Positions 1-12,579 of a DNA stretch of 64,000 nucleotides are shown piece after piece (the stretch's first letter is position 1; every line of letters starts with the position of its first letter). Below the pieces are notes generated by a model. That model was not told the DNA's origin, did not search any database, and worked only from the letters and a program-made list of their open reading frames with translations. Both the position numbers and the translations under genes were made by a program. Origin of the DNA: Telopea speciosissima (lineage: Eukaryota > Streptophyta > Magnoliopsida > Proteales > Proteaceae); contig NC_057916.1 in assembly GCF_018873765.1 (NCBI RefSeq), positions 11,736,001-11,800,000 of the forward strand, read 5' to 3'.

Positions 1-299
1 AGGGGTTGAACCAGAAATTAGGGGGTTAAGAGTTTTGTCAAACCAGCCAATAGAAGGGGGTGAAAAGGGGATCAAGGGAAGTGGAATGGTGGTCAAAACC
101 CAGCAGGGTTTGATGGAAGGTTATGGAGATATGGGGGTTCAGATATGGCAGCAACCTTCAACTCGCAGGAGCAGCACAAGGCCCTCAATCGAGTGGACAC
201 AGCAGCAGCAGCTGCAGCTCTCGAACCTGATTGTTGCTTGGCTCAGGCTTCAAGAGGTCTTCACAGCATTTGTATAAGCTTCAGATGGCAGCAGCAATA
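1..299. other. unassigned sequence beside LTR element
   Basis: No gene is supported here. The stretch is G-rich and then CAG-rich (several CAG triplets around 200-220). A short reading frame exists but matches no family I know. It may be the outer part of the adjoining LTR or older flanking DNA; the boundary cannot be set because only one copy of the repeat reaches this far. Confidence 0.3.
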
Positions 300-937
300 A
301 GAGGAAATCGAGCAGGGGTAGGGGAAAGAGGAAGGAGAGAAGAGAAAGGGGGATAATGGGATTCGGCTCTCCCAGCCAGACTCCTAACAGCCCTTCAAGT
401 CATGAACACTTGATAACGAAACCATATTTTTGCAGCTAGCAAATATTCTTCATTCATAAAATCGTGGGGAGGTTGAGAACAGCCTTTACAATATAAAGAG
501 GGCATGACTTGCACCTTAAGAAAATAGAAACTTACAAATTAAGAAATTACTTGCAAAATAAGATAGTAACTAATCTAGGATTACTTGCAAAATAAAATAG
601 TAACTAATCTAGGATTTCTTGCAAAATAAGATAGTAAATAATCTAGGAAAGAAATAAAATAAAATCCAAGTGATGGCTGGAATCTTCAGATGGTCCCCAC
701 AAAGAAAGAAATCAGACAGCACTTAAATCAAAATTGTGTCAAAAGAGTTGACACTTTTACCCCCACGATCTGGGTTTGAGAGACCCATCAACTCCCAGCA
801 CAGTTGGACTGCCCCAACTTAAAGTTGGTTGGCTCTATGGCCCAAGGGACTGGTCCACCGATTGGTTAAGTGAACCAGTCCTTCACCCCTGACTGTTCCT
901 AGAGTACTTCTTGCCAAACAACTTGTCTTCTACATCA
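300..937 (-). repeat. LTR-like direct repeat, left copy
   Basis: Nearly the same sequence as 1890-2525, with shared blocks such as the ATTCGGCTCTCCCAGCC start and the AAAATAGTAACTAATCTAGG internal repeats (itself repeated three times). It ends TACATCA at 937. The outer left boundary is uncertain because the two copies diverge in a purine-rich tract near 290-340. By eye the two copies differ at only a few percent of sites, so the insertion is fairly recent. Confidence 0.7.
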
Positions 938-1889
938 GCTCCCCTCCTCTTAGAATCATTCATCTCTGATGAATGGAGGAATGACATGTAGGCCTCAAAG
1001 AGTTCAGGATCAAGGCGCTGGAAATCATCCGTGTGGATCCATGTGTTGTCCTTGATGGGGCAATCCTTCCACTTGACGAGAAAAGAGTAGATTCCCTTAC
1101 CACCTCTCATCATAGTATACTTATCATCAAGTACTTCTTCAATGGCATCTTCTGTAGGGGAGGTAAACTGGGGCAGCCATAGAGCATGGGCAGAATCTCC
1201 TTCATCTGAATGATGCCCAAGATAGAGAGTAAGGTCTGCCACGTTGAACACGTTGCTGATCTTCATGTTGGGTGGCAGCTCTAGCATATATTCATTAGTT
1301 CCAATGCATTTCAGCACCTAAACGGCCCCATTTTTCTTGGGTGCAGCTTGTGATTAGCACCGGAGGGATATCTTTCAACCGCGATGCGCACCATGACCAT
1401 ATCACTTGGCTGAAACTCAACATATCGACCATGGCGATTGGCGGCAGCTTGGTATCCTTCATTGCTGATTGCAATGCGGCGTCGAACTGCTGCATGCACA
1501 TCGATAATATGCCGTAGAAACTCATCAGCCTCAATGCTGACTCTTGCTTGAGGGGGCAAAGGCACTAAATCCACTGGTCGCTTAGGCTGCAGTCCAAGAA
1601 CTATCTCAAATGGCGTTCTTCCAGCTGTTTGATTAATAGAGCTGTTGTAAGCAAACTCTGCTATGTCAAGGATAGTGGGCCAAGTCTTCTCATGATCACG
1701 AACAAGGCAACGAAGAAGATTTCCTAAGCTCCTATTATCCACTTCGGTCTGTCCATCCGTTCGAGGATGAAAGGCCATTGAAAACTTCATGTTTAGGATG
1801 CTTTCTAGGTCGTCGCAGATGTAGTAGGTAGCAGCACTTGATTGCAGTCACACAACCACAGGAACAGTAGGGAATTGAATAAGAGAAGA

Positions 1890-2525
1890 AGTAGAAGATA
1901 GGAGAAGGGGAAAGAGGAAGGAGATAAGAGAAAGGGGGATAGTGGGATTCGGCTCTCCCAGCCAGGCTCCTAACAGCCCTTCAAGTCATGAACACTTGAT
2001 AAGGAAACCATAATTTGCAGCTAGCAAATATTCTTCATTCATAAAATCGTGGGGAGGCTGAGAACAACCTTTACAGTATAAAGAGGGCATGACTTGCACC
2101 TCAAGAAAATAGAAACTAACAAATTAAGAAATTACTTGCAAAATAAAATAGTAACTAATCTAGGATTACTTGCAAAATACAATAGTAACTAATCTAGGAT
2201 TTCTTGCAATATAAGATAGTAACTAATCTAGGAAAGAAATAAAATAAAATCCAAGTGATAGCTGGAATCTTCAGATGGTCCCCACAAAGAAAGAAATCCT
2301 CAGCACTTAAATCAAAATTGTGTCAAAAGAGTTGACACTTTTACCCCCACGATCTGGGTTTGAGAGACCCAGCAACTCCCAGCCCAGTTGGGCTGGCCCA
2401 ACTTAAAGCTGGTTGGCTCTATGGTCCAAGGGACTGGTCCACCGATTGGTGAAGTGAACCAGTCCTTCTTTCTACCTTCACTGTTCCTAGAGTATTTCTT
2501 GCCAAACAACTTGGCTTCTGCATCA
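1890..2525 (-). repeat. LTR-like direct repeat, right copy
   Basis: Second copy of the repeat at 300-937. It ends TGCATCA at 2525 and directly abuts the truncated integrase segment on its left, which is what shows that the interior of the element was lost. The left limit of the match lies somewhere in 1860-1930. Confidence 0.7.
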
Positions 2526-4226
2526 AGGAGTGAGAGTCCAAATTAATCCTGAACTCTGTTTTAGATGTGGATTACAACTGGGAATAGACTTAATATATAC
2601 ATGTAATCCATCATTATTCATTAGATATTCAGATTGGAATTGAAAGAATTTATATGAGTTTATGCTGGCTGGTGTGAGAGTCGGAGGTTGATTGGACTGC
2701 TACTCTTCTTCTCGGTCTGCTCTTAATCTCTTCTCATTCTCAGGTGTATTCTTCCAATTTCTCCCCTCCATTCTCCATTTTCAAGGTTCTAAATCTCGGT
2801 ATCGACCAGCCAGAAATCAAGATTTGGTCGAAACTGGTCGAAACCAGGTATTTTTTCCCAGCCAACTTGAGTTGGTGGTTTCAAGGCCTAGAAATGCTTT
2901 TTTTGCTCTGGTTTATTCTTTACAGCCCATTTTTGACATTCTTAACACAATGCATGAACTATTTTCACCCCAAAAAAAAACACTCAAAAAGGTATATGTG
3001 GCTATTGACCCAAGTTTACTATTGTCGCTGAATGATTAGTGTACATTAGCCATATTATAAATACTACTAAGTTCACATATACTTAAAGTACTAGAAAACT
3101 AAATAATTCATCTTAACCAAATAAAACATAAATTATACAACACTCACTCAATTCCATTGAAGATGTCGGAGCCGTTCCTCTGAATGCACCACATATGTAT
3201 CCCATGACATGCTTTGGACCCAATTTTTCTAAGAGTCCATAATTGCCCATCTGCCCCATCATCAACTTGTCTGAGATATCCCAATCTAGGGAAGGGCTCA
3301 CCAAGACTATAAGGAGGTGGAGCGGAGCCGGCACACATGGTTGGGCTGGATACCCGAAGATACTGTCGATAAAGGATGACCTGGGGAAGAGAACACTATT
3401 ACCTTTGAGATTGAAGGTTCAAACACTTTTCTAGGAAGCTTGATACAGCTTGTAGATGCACAAAACGTCGAAGTTGCACGAAGAAATGCGAAGTTTTGGG
3501 CCAAAATCACCCTCCCTGTGTCGAAACCACCAAAACTGCTGCTCTCGGTCGAAACTTGTGCGAAATAAGCAAGTTTCCATCGAAACTTGGTATTATATAG
3601 GCCTGGTTCAACCAAGTTTCAGTCAAAACTTGGTCGAAACTATGTATTTTTTAAACTCCCATGCCAACTCGTCTCGGTTACCTGCGAAACCAAGACATCT
3701 CGGTCGAAACCGACCGAGATTTGTTTCCATGTCCTTTCCAAACTTTTCTTTTATTCCTTGCTCTCTCCCATTTATTCTTGTCTTTTATTTTCTGTTATTG
3801 TTCCATTTTCGATGTTGGGCTGTCCTGCTGGATTAGAGAAGAAATTGTTCATATCCATCAAAACAGTCCCATTCAGCCTAAGATCTTGACAATAGGCTGC
3901 CTCTTCTTGGAAGATTCAAATCCCAGAATCCCAGTCCCTAAGGACTCCTCAGCTGTGAGATATCCAACAGACAATAAACCTGGTTTTGAAGGAGGTGCCC
4001 CTTCTGATTTCAGCAATTTTTTTTATTTATTTTCAGGGATCTATTTTGAAGGACTTGTGTGGGTTTCAGAGTTCACTGGATTAGAAACTCTACCCAAAAG
4101 TTTCAACAGGTTTGGCTGTCTAGGGAGTTAGTTTCATCAATTTGTTGGGGGCTGCTTCTACTGTGAATCAGTTTCTAATTTCTATTGGAGGAAGAATAAG
4201 ACTGATTCTTCTTAACTACATATAAG
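2526..4226. other. intron or intergenic sequence with iterated-motif repeat pieces
   Basis: No gene recognised. Two blocks, about 2782-2875 and 3470-3724, are built from the word TGGTCGAAAC and its variants, and the first opens with CAAGGTTCTAAATCTCGG, the same start as the element at 37894-38160. The DNA between the blocks (about 2880-3460) is unrelated, so this may be one element with a later insertion or two separate copies. The reading frames around 3587-4131 follow the repeat and are not credible genes. Confidence 0.45.
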
Positions 4227-4415
4227 ACCCAGACTCGTGATTAAAAAAAAAGGGCGTACCCAGTGCACGAGGTTCCCGCCACTGCAGGGTCTGGGGAGGG
4301 TCATAATGACTAGGCTAGAATTTCATAAAGATTGGATACGTCAGAAACAAAAGTCAAAATAAAGGGATTTTATGTAATTATCACGAGTCAGGGTCTTATG
4401 ACCCTCCCCAGACCT
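4227..4415. repeat. nested inverted repeat containing an Au-like SINE piece
   Basis: TAAGACCCAGACTCGTGAT (about 4224-4242) is mirrored by ATCACGAGTCAGGGTCTTA at about 4380-4399. Inside the left half is GCGTACCCAGTGCACGAGG...GGGTCTGGGGAGGGTCATAA, which resembles the conserved body of plant Au SINEs; its last 19 bases are exactly inverted at about 4397-4415. So two inverted repeats overlap, one of them made from SINE sequence. Confidence 0.6.
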
Positions 4416-6008
4416 GAATACTTATGAAGATGCCACTACTCATTCAATTTGAGTTATTTGTCACTTGTGGGCCCATAGCAAACAAAATTAAGGGTTTCGG
4501 AACCTACTCCCACAATCGCATAACAGTATCTGAAAATATTTTTTTGGGTGAACAGAATAATTCATTACCAAAGAGAAGAAGGAAAAACACAACAACAGCC
4601 CCGGAAAGAGGGGAAGAAAAAAGAATCAAAAACACAAAAGACCAAAGCCTCAAACAAGGGACGCAGAGGATCGAAGAGAGATAGAAGGGATACCCCAGGA
4701 AGCAACAATAATATCTGAACATATTAGTTATTCAGACTGCTGCTTTATTAGTGGACCCATCAGAGCCACATGCTGTCACATTGCTCGGCATCACTTGGGG
4801 GAATCAATGATGATCATGGGAGCTCAAAGAAGCTAGAAAGAGCCCTTTTGTGATACAGATAGAAAAGCGTAATGAAGATCTATGGTGAGATCAAAGGTAT
4901 TAAAGGGAAGCAGAGCAGAAAGCTGAGAAGAGTACATAAAGGTTGCAGAGAACCCGCCCTAATTTTATTTCTTTCAAATCAAGAAGTTTAGTAAGTTCTA
5001 ATGTCAGGTTGGATTGAAGAGACAATATAAGAATGTTTAACAGGTGAGCTCAAAAGATAGGGAAATCCAAGGTCAGGGTTGCTAAATAAGAAATAGGCAT
5101 ATGAAACTTCCAACAAAATCGAGATTCATTTTTTGGGAGACCATGGTTATGCAATTATTTTTCTCAGAAGATTGGAGGTGAGAATGAGATTCAAGTGGAG
5201 ATGGAGGCCTAATTGGATCCATAGATGAGTTCATCCAACCAACCTGATGGCCTATTGAATAATGATTTAAACTAAACTTTGGATAATGAGCAAAATGGAT
5301 GAAAACCAATGAGAGGAGTCGAGGTTATTCTCCAAAGACATAGGAGTATAGGACAAGGTAGAGCAAAGAGAGGACAATTGCTTAATTCCACAAGGCTGTA
5401 GTACGGCCTCAAGGGGGTAGTAATGTGTAAGGGAAGCTCAGGGAGGGGTTTTGGCTTTGGTTTTCTTGATGATGGGATCTAATTTTTTGTTCTTTGTTAA
5501 GTGGTTTTGGGCCTTGGGTGGGGGGCTGCAAGGCAGTGGGGGTTTGAGAAAAAAAAAAGAAAGGAGAATTAGGCCATAGGCTGGTGTTGATGTCATTCCT
5601 CCCAACAGGTTTGCAATACAGTCAGTGCACAGTGTTAAAAACAATCTAATATTCTACTTTAATAATCTAAGCTTATTCATATGCTGATATCAAATGAGTT
5701 TGACCAGGCACCACCTAGGTGATACTTCGATGCACTCCAACAAAAGTGCAGATAGCCATTGCCTACATTGGTTGTGGCTTGGGGATCTGTTTCTTCTGTT
5801 TTGTTTCCTTTCATATTCTTTCCATTCAAAATCCTTCTTCAGTGCTGGAAAAATATAAAATAAAATAAAATACAATCCAAGTAAACATTTCAATTTCTTA
5901 GGAAAAAATATTATGTTTATTCTCCATTTCTAACTAGCGATGGCTGCCATTTTCAAGGAGATACTATCAGCACAAATATTAAATATCCAACCAAATCAAA
6001 ATACCAAC
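4416..6008. other. likely intron 12 of the Rab-GAP gene; no gene seen
   Basis: This lies downstream of the last exon I can place (6009-6070 on the minus strand), so it should be intron if the gene is intact. I searched the minus strand for the expected next coiled-coil exon of the plant Rab-GAP family and did not find it. The stretch holds short unrelated frames and a T-rich segment near 4535-4570 that looks like a degraded retroelement edge. Confidence 0.4.
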
Positions 6009-9000
6009 CTAAGGATAGCGGATCTCTTCTCCTCAAGCAATTTGCACAATTCAACCTTTAACCATACCACCTGCACATGAGTTGTATCTCGATTTAAAAG
6101 AGAGCAGAATCTGTGAGAAAATTGCTTAAAACAGACAACTGATTAAAATGTATACAACAGAAACTACACTAACTCCTTCATTTATAATAATCTGCAGTAA
6201 ACTTTTTTCCCAACGAAAGTTAGTTGAACAAAATGATGGGACATCCAAATACGAAACACACGTCACCAACTTCCTTTTGCAATGTTGAGCAACCAACCAT
6301 CATACTGCAAAGATTATTCTAAAAGTAGCTTAGTTAAAACATCTCATCTCTTAACATTTAATTCAATTTGACTGATTAGTATGATAAGATCCAGCCACAC
6401 TAGAGTAAATGCCTGAGACAGGAGAAGGAATGTGCAGGGTACTCCATGAAGCCATGGCATTAACAAAGAAGTTGCAAGACACAAAGCAAGAGTAGAGACT
6501 ACATTTAGACTTGGTATTCATCATCTTATTCAGGTTTATCTTCTGACATTTTCTCTCTTCTCCCTAGGAGAATCAACTATTCTTTGTTTGCAATTTGTCT
6601 CTACAGATGATGTTTCTCCACAACCAAAACCTCCAGGAAAGTCAACTCCTCTTCTGTTCATTACAATTTTCAATCTACATGGCTCTATGAAATGGCCAAT
6701 GACAAACAGTCCTATCTGCCACACAATTAGGCCTAAAGCATGGAAAGAGCATGAGTGCCAAATTGAAATATACCTGCAGCGCAGCCCGAAACGAATATCT
6801 ATATGAGGCAACCTACTTATTAAAAAAAAAGGGAGTGTCCTCCAGGAGTTGATCCAACATTCAACTCTATAGTCTGTACATGATGTTGCCCCGACAGGAC
6901 GACACAAATTTTTATTCATTTTTCAAATAGGAAAAGGTAGCAACTAAACAATGTTCAGCAACACTGCAGAGGACTTGCCACATGAAGAAACATAAGGATG
7001 CAAAACACAGTGAAAATGGGTGCAGCAAGGGGCGAGGGATGCCTTCTGGTACGAGGGTGTATGTTGTTCCTACACTTATTTTTTAAAAGGGCTATTATAG
7101 GAGTATCACAAGCCTTAAATAAAGTTGTTTCTTCATAGGAATGTAAATATTCAACAAAAGGGCAGTTGTGCATGCATTGAAAATTGATTAATTCTTGATA
7201 AGTGCAATACGCCCAAAAAACATCACAAAAAGAACAATAAATCTAAAAACGCATATTCCAGCAGTCGGCATAAGTTATCCCCAAGCATGGATGAGGCTGG
7301 ATAACACTTAACCAAAATGTCTGCCTCTTCATTTACTGATCCAGGCATCCAAGTACATGAGCGAATCCACAGGATGCACGAGATCAAAATTTCTTATTGC
7401 CACCATGGGTTTGAATGATTATGCCTCAACCAATTAGGGATATTGGTCAAATCTGACTCCACAAGCATCCGACTACAACCTCTTGATATGGCAAACTCCA
7501 AGTCCTCTTTAAGAAACCACAATTCTGCACAAGGGGAATCTCCTCCAATTGAGCGCACTCCACAATTCTTTGTGTGTAATGAGTCATTATATGGTTTATT
7601 TCCATCATTTCTCTATGGAGATATTTTTAGCAACATTTGTGCCTATCTAGTATACATTGGATGCTGTCTGAAAAGTTACATACCTTCCCAATGATGTCAA
7701 AAACATGCAATTTCAAGGCCATTTTACAGAGCAGGGTGCCAAGATGTGGAAAAATCTCCAGTTTTGAAGTTTTTTTAAGTCACTAGGAAGCTATGGGCCC
7801 AATTGGTAACCCAATTCCTTGATTCCAGGTGGAATTGATTTTTTTGGATTCCATGATTTTTGAGAGAAATCGCCGGTTGGAAAACATTTCTGGAATCAAT
7901 TCCATAATAGAATGAGATCAAAATCAGTGTTTGGTACAATGTGTTCCATTCTCCAATTTTACACCTTACAATATTTATCAAATTGCCATTACACATTTTG
8001 GTTTTTTCATCAAATGAGCGGGAATATTCCCTTTACTTCTCCATCACAAAATATAAGGCAGGGTTCTGCAATTTTCGTTGCAGCCATTCGGTCAAGTCCC
8101 AGCCTATGAAGACGGAGTTCTGAAACTCTTTGGTAATTAATTCACTACCTCTCCCATGCAATTACTGCTTCACTAACTCGAATCAAACCGATTCAGATTT
8201 CATTCTGAAGAGGGTTCTTCTTCTTCAATTTTTGCAGAATCGAGAGCGACTACCAAGCACATCGCAATTGAGCACTAAGGGAAGGGAACAGAGCTGATCT
8301 ACCATGACGTGAAGAAAAGAGAGAGAAGCACGGTCTCCATTCCCATTTCACCGCACAGAACGACAACCAAAAAATCACAATTTCAAAGCTGTTCAGAATG
8401 GATTAAGCGTGTCAACTCCCGATATCCACACTTTCCTCTGTAAATCCAGTAAAAATAAAATGTTCGATCTGAATGAAATGTAGCTCAAGGATATGAAGAT
8501 CTGGTGAAGTGAAAGAAAAACCTGGTCTTTTTCAAGAAATCGAAGCACTCAGCACTCGTACAAGCGAGAGGGACATCATTACCCACGTGTTCAGGATACA
8601 CAGCAAAGTGTTTCAGAAGAGACTCACTCGAAGGTATTGAAGAGACATCTTACGGCGGAAAAGCCGCGGAAACATCTGGTCAGAGATGCGAATCCAAATA
8701 AAGAAGAAAAAACTGGGAAGGAAAAGAGAGGAGCTGAAAGCTTGTTGCTGTTAGGGAGATGGTTGTATGCGGGTGCACAAAATAGATGAGGAAACCGGTG
8801 AGATCAAGATGGGTTCCAGCGATGGTGGGGGTCTTGGCGATGGCGATTGGGGGATATTTTCAGAGAGGCAATGGTGGAGAGCCAGTAGGATGAAAGACAA
8901 TCTGAGAAGAAACTCAGACTTGTAGGGGAGAGGGGGGAATCACACGTACAAACACACTCTCACATAGCAAAACCCAGTATTCTATTCCATTCACTAAATC

Positions 9001-12000
9001 CATTGTTGGGTTACAATGTACGTATTTAAAAAGAAAAACCAAAGACTCAAAGACTCCTAGTTTGACTCTAAAACTGAAATAACTTGCAACTTGCAATTCA
9101 AACTCTATTTAACTCCTACGTATTCAACCCAAAACAAATAAAGACTGAAATAAATAAACTACTTCCAACACTTAGTGGACCAAAAACCCGGGTTGGACTG
9201 GCTCCGTTTGGGTTTGGGTCGCCAAAGCCTATCAAGCTGGTCCAACCAGTCAAGTGATACTACATCAATCCTCCTCCTCTGAAAAGAACTCAACTCCGTC
9301 GGGTTTGGAAAATGACCAAGGAGGCCGTCTGAGGAAACACGCTAGAGGAGGAACGACCCAGCTACTTTACTTGAGTTTAATGTCAGGGAGATCCTTAGCG
9401 AGAAAAAACTTGATGGTTTTGTAGCCGTGCTTGAAAGAGTACATATTCGCATACCCATAATGTTGTGCCTTCTTATCAAACAACCACGGTTGACCAAGAA
9501 GAATATGACATACCTTCAGAGGGAGGACATCTCACTGTACTGTATCCATGAATCCACCAATAGAGTTTGTGAGTAAACAATTGTCTGTAACCTTGAGATT
9601 AGTGTTGTTCACCCATGCAACCTTATAAGTATTTGGATGTAGCTCTGTCTGCAATCCCAGCTTACAAACAGCGTCTTCAAAGATGACAATAATGCAACTA
9701 CCTTCATCGATTACCAGACTATAATTAGCCGTTGTACTTCACACTGGTCTAAAAGATACTACTGCAGTGTCAATCCTCATCCTCAGTGACCTTGTGAGTG
9801 GTCAAAACAAGACGAAGAACATAACAAGGATGTCGCTCCTCGTCACTGTATTACCATTGACTTCACCTGGTTCAAACTCTAGCTCTAAATCAACTGTCTC
9901 AAAACCGAGGTGCGTTTCTGGAACATAAGGGATAAAAAAATCCTTATCAATATAAGCCACCAAATAGTTGGGATACTGAGCACTGACAAGTCCATATCCT
10001 TTGCACATAAAACACTGAATGGCATTCTTTGGCATCACAGAATATTTGTCGTAACCACGTTGAGGCGGAGAATACGGTTGGGTAGGTCATGAAAATGCCA
10101 TTTCGAAATCACGTTGAGGTGGAGAATATGGCCAGCTAGGCCGTGAAGTTGCCATAGAAGAACCAGTAAGCATGTGGTTTGTTGAATAACTTTTCCTAGG
10201 GGGAAGACTGTTGTTGACTATAACTATTGCCCCAGGAAAAGTGTCTGAAAAACTCCTTCAAGTGTATGGCCATTTTTCAAACTCTCTTCTACTTGATATG
10301 CAACCTGTACAGCATCCTCCATTGTACGCAGTTGACTAGATGCGAGTGCAGCACTGCTATGAGGCTGCAAACCATTGTGGAACTGTGCCACCAATACCTC
10401 TTCATCCCACTCCAAATCAGATCGAGTGGCGTAATAATAGAATCTGACAACAAATTCTTCAACTGATAGGTTTTCATGTTTCAACTGTGCAAACTTGAGG
10501 TGCATTTGCTACTTGTAATCGATCGGCAAGAATCTTTGGTTCATGGCTTAACTCATCTCAGCCCAAGTAATGACTAACCCAATGCCTCAGGTCCAATTCT
10601 ATTGCAATTGCTTGATCCACCAGACTCGAGTTGTACCTTTCAGTTTAGTCTCTGCATATAAGATTTTCGTAGCCTCAGTCAAACCGTACCATCTGAAAAA
10701 AGGTCTCCAAACTATGAATCCAATCAAGGTACTGTTCTAGATTGTTATCCCCATAAAAATCGAGGATGCCTGGTTTCACTACTTGTCCAGCTCCATAATC
10801 ATCATATCGACCAACTCCATAAGATGGGTGGTGATGGTGGTGGTGGTGGTGGTGGAGGTGCATCATGAGACAGGTCCCGTGAGACGGAGTTGGAAGAATT
10901 CCCCAACTTGCATGGGACTGTTGCCTTTATCAGAAGTCACCAGTCCATCAATCGAAGCTTGCATAGATTCCGTCATTGTCTGAAATGGAACTGACAGTGG
11001 CAGTGAGAGTATCAATTTTTGCATCAGTTGCACCCTTATATGAATTCAACTGTTGGAGAATCTCACTGTTGGTTACCATGGTTATAAATAAAGCAAGAGA
11101 ACACTCAAAGGCAAAGGTTGCATGGCAAAACAGTAAATATCAAAAGGTTATGAGGAGTGGCAAAAAGGATAGCAGTATCGTAATATTGGAGTTCAAATAG
11201 AAACACAACAAGGATATAGCGTATAAAAGAGGGGGTAATCTTGGAAATGAGTTTTTTTTTTTTTAAAAGAACAAAACAGAATAGGAATAAAGAGGTGGCA
11301 ATTCTGGAAAAACAAAAAAAATATACTTAAAGTAAATAGGTAAAAGAGAGCGCAATAATATGGGAAGGAACGGGTTTTAAAAAGATGATAACTTATCTTG
11401 CGGAAACTTGGGTGGAAATTTGACTAGGAAACCAGCAGAAAATCAGTGGACAACTCACAATTATTGAATTTGAGTGGGATTTTTTTTTTTCGTCAATGGA
11501 GGTGGAGTTGCGACTTTGAATGACGCCAGTGGGAGCTTTGAACCAAGTAAGTGTTCTTCCCTGTTGTTGTTGTTGGTTGCTGGTTGGCGGAACCATAAAA
11601 CAGGAGGGGGAGGGCAGTCGAAGAGGTTTGGCTAGCTGTGGAATCGAAGGGTGGGGTTGGTTCAGTAGGGAGGTGGGTTGGGTTTCTTGCTAAGAGAGTG
11701 GGAATCGATGGGGTAAAGATGAAGGGGAGAGTGTTTCAGTGGAAGTTGATAGGATGGGGTTGGGGTTTGCTGTGAGAGTCGAGAGGGAATCGAACAGATG
11801 GCCTGGGGTAGGGTTTAGGCGGGAGAACGAAGGGATGGGGCTGGCGGGTGATAATGCAGGGGAGTGTTGGGTGTTGATTCGACTGCTCTGTTCTAAAAAA
11901 GTCAAATTTTCTTGAACAGCTGGTGTGTACGGCAGAACGGTAACGGAAAAAAGAGATTAGGAAAGAAGGAGAATGAGATGAGAGAGATTGACAAAGAAGG

Positions 12001-12548
12001 GAATGAGAAAGGTTGATGGGGAAGAAGAAGGATCCTTCAGCTCTAATACCAAATTGGTGGAGGGTCGGTAGGGAGAAAGAGAATCTGAGAAGAAACTCAG
12101 ACTTGTAGAGGAGAAGGGGGGAATCACACGCACAAACACACTCTCACAGAGCAAAACTCAGTATTCTATTCCATTCACTAAATCCATCATTGGGTTACAA
12201 TGTACTTATTTAAAGAGAAAAACCAAAGACTCCTAGTTAGACTCTAAAACTGAAATAACTTGCAATTCAAACTCTATTTAACTCCTATGTATTCAACCCA
12301 AAATTAATAAAGTACTTCCAACCCTTAGTGGACCAAAAGCCCGGGTTAGACTGATTTCGTCTGGGTTTGGGTCTCCAAAGCCTATCATGCTGGCCCAACC
12401 AGTCAAGTGATACTGCATCAGGCAATGGCAGTTCGGACTTTGGAGTCGGTCGAGCATCAAGCTTTCACAAAAATAAAATCAGGAACAGCCATTTTTTTGT
12501 ATGGCTTTTGTTCCAAGTTGGCTTGTTGTAGAAGAGACAAAAAAAATT

Positions 12549-12579
<31 letters not shown>

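Larger units (their letters stand above)
300..2525 (-). mobile_element. broken Ty3/gypsy LTR retrotransposon, chromodomain type
   Basis: Read on the minus strand, about 1790-1311 encodes the C-terminal part of a Ty3/gypsy integrase (recognisable stretch FHPRTDGQTEVDNR followed by the conserved NSSINQTAGRTPFE region). About 1317-883 encodes the integrase tail plus a chromodomain-like end (YLVKWKDCP-type motif, here FLVKWKDCPIKDNTW), as in plant chromoviruses. This coding piece lies between two direct repeats of about 600 bp (about 300-937 and 1890-2525) that behave as LTRs and both end in CATCA. Gag, protease and reverse transcriptase are absent, so it is an internally deleted fossil with several breaks. 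It sits in, or just beyond, the far 3' introns of the Rab-GAP gene to its right. Confidence 0.8.
8872..12420 (-). mobile_element. complete gag-only Ty3/gypsy-like LTR element (TR-GAG type)
   Basis: Two LTRs (8872-9267 and 12056-12420) start TGGTGGA, end CATCA and are flanked by a perfect 5-bp target duplication GGCAA (8867-8871 and 12421-12425). On the minus strand a primer binding site matching initiator methionine tRNA (TTGGTATTAGAGC) follows the right LTR, and a purine tract AGAGGAGGAGGAT precedes the left LTR. The interior encodes a gag region (about 10866-10224, with a His-rich start and a retrotransposon gag core) and a zinc-knuckle remnant (CFMCKGYG near 10010); I see no reverse transcriptase or integrase. 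The coding part is broken, with several interruptions. By eye the LTRs differ at roughly 7-8% of sites, suggesting an age of a few million years. Confidence 0.88.

Noticed and set aside
5690-5893. Minus-strand frame considered as Rab-GAP exon 13
   Set aside because: The translation (NQCRQWLSALLLEC) only faintly recalls the expected NRRQLSAK stretch, the frame has no coiled-coil heptads and no matching splice phase.
6536-6919. 127-residue minus-strand frame as a gene
   Set aside because: No family similarity, no exon context and location inside a transposon-rich intron; composition looks random.
10675-10866. Histidine-rich minus-strand frame as a metal-binding host protein
   Set aside because: It lies in the interior of the LTR element between its gag and primer site, and continues into gag-like sequence, so it belongs to the retroelement.
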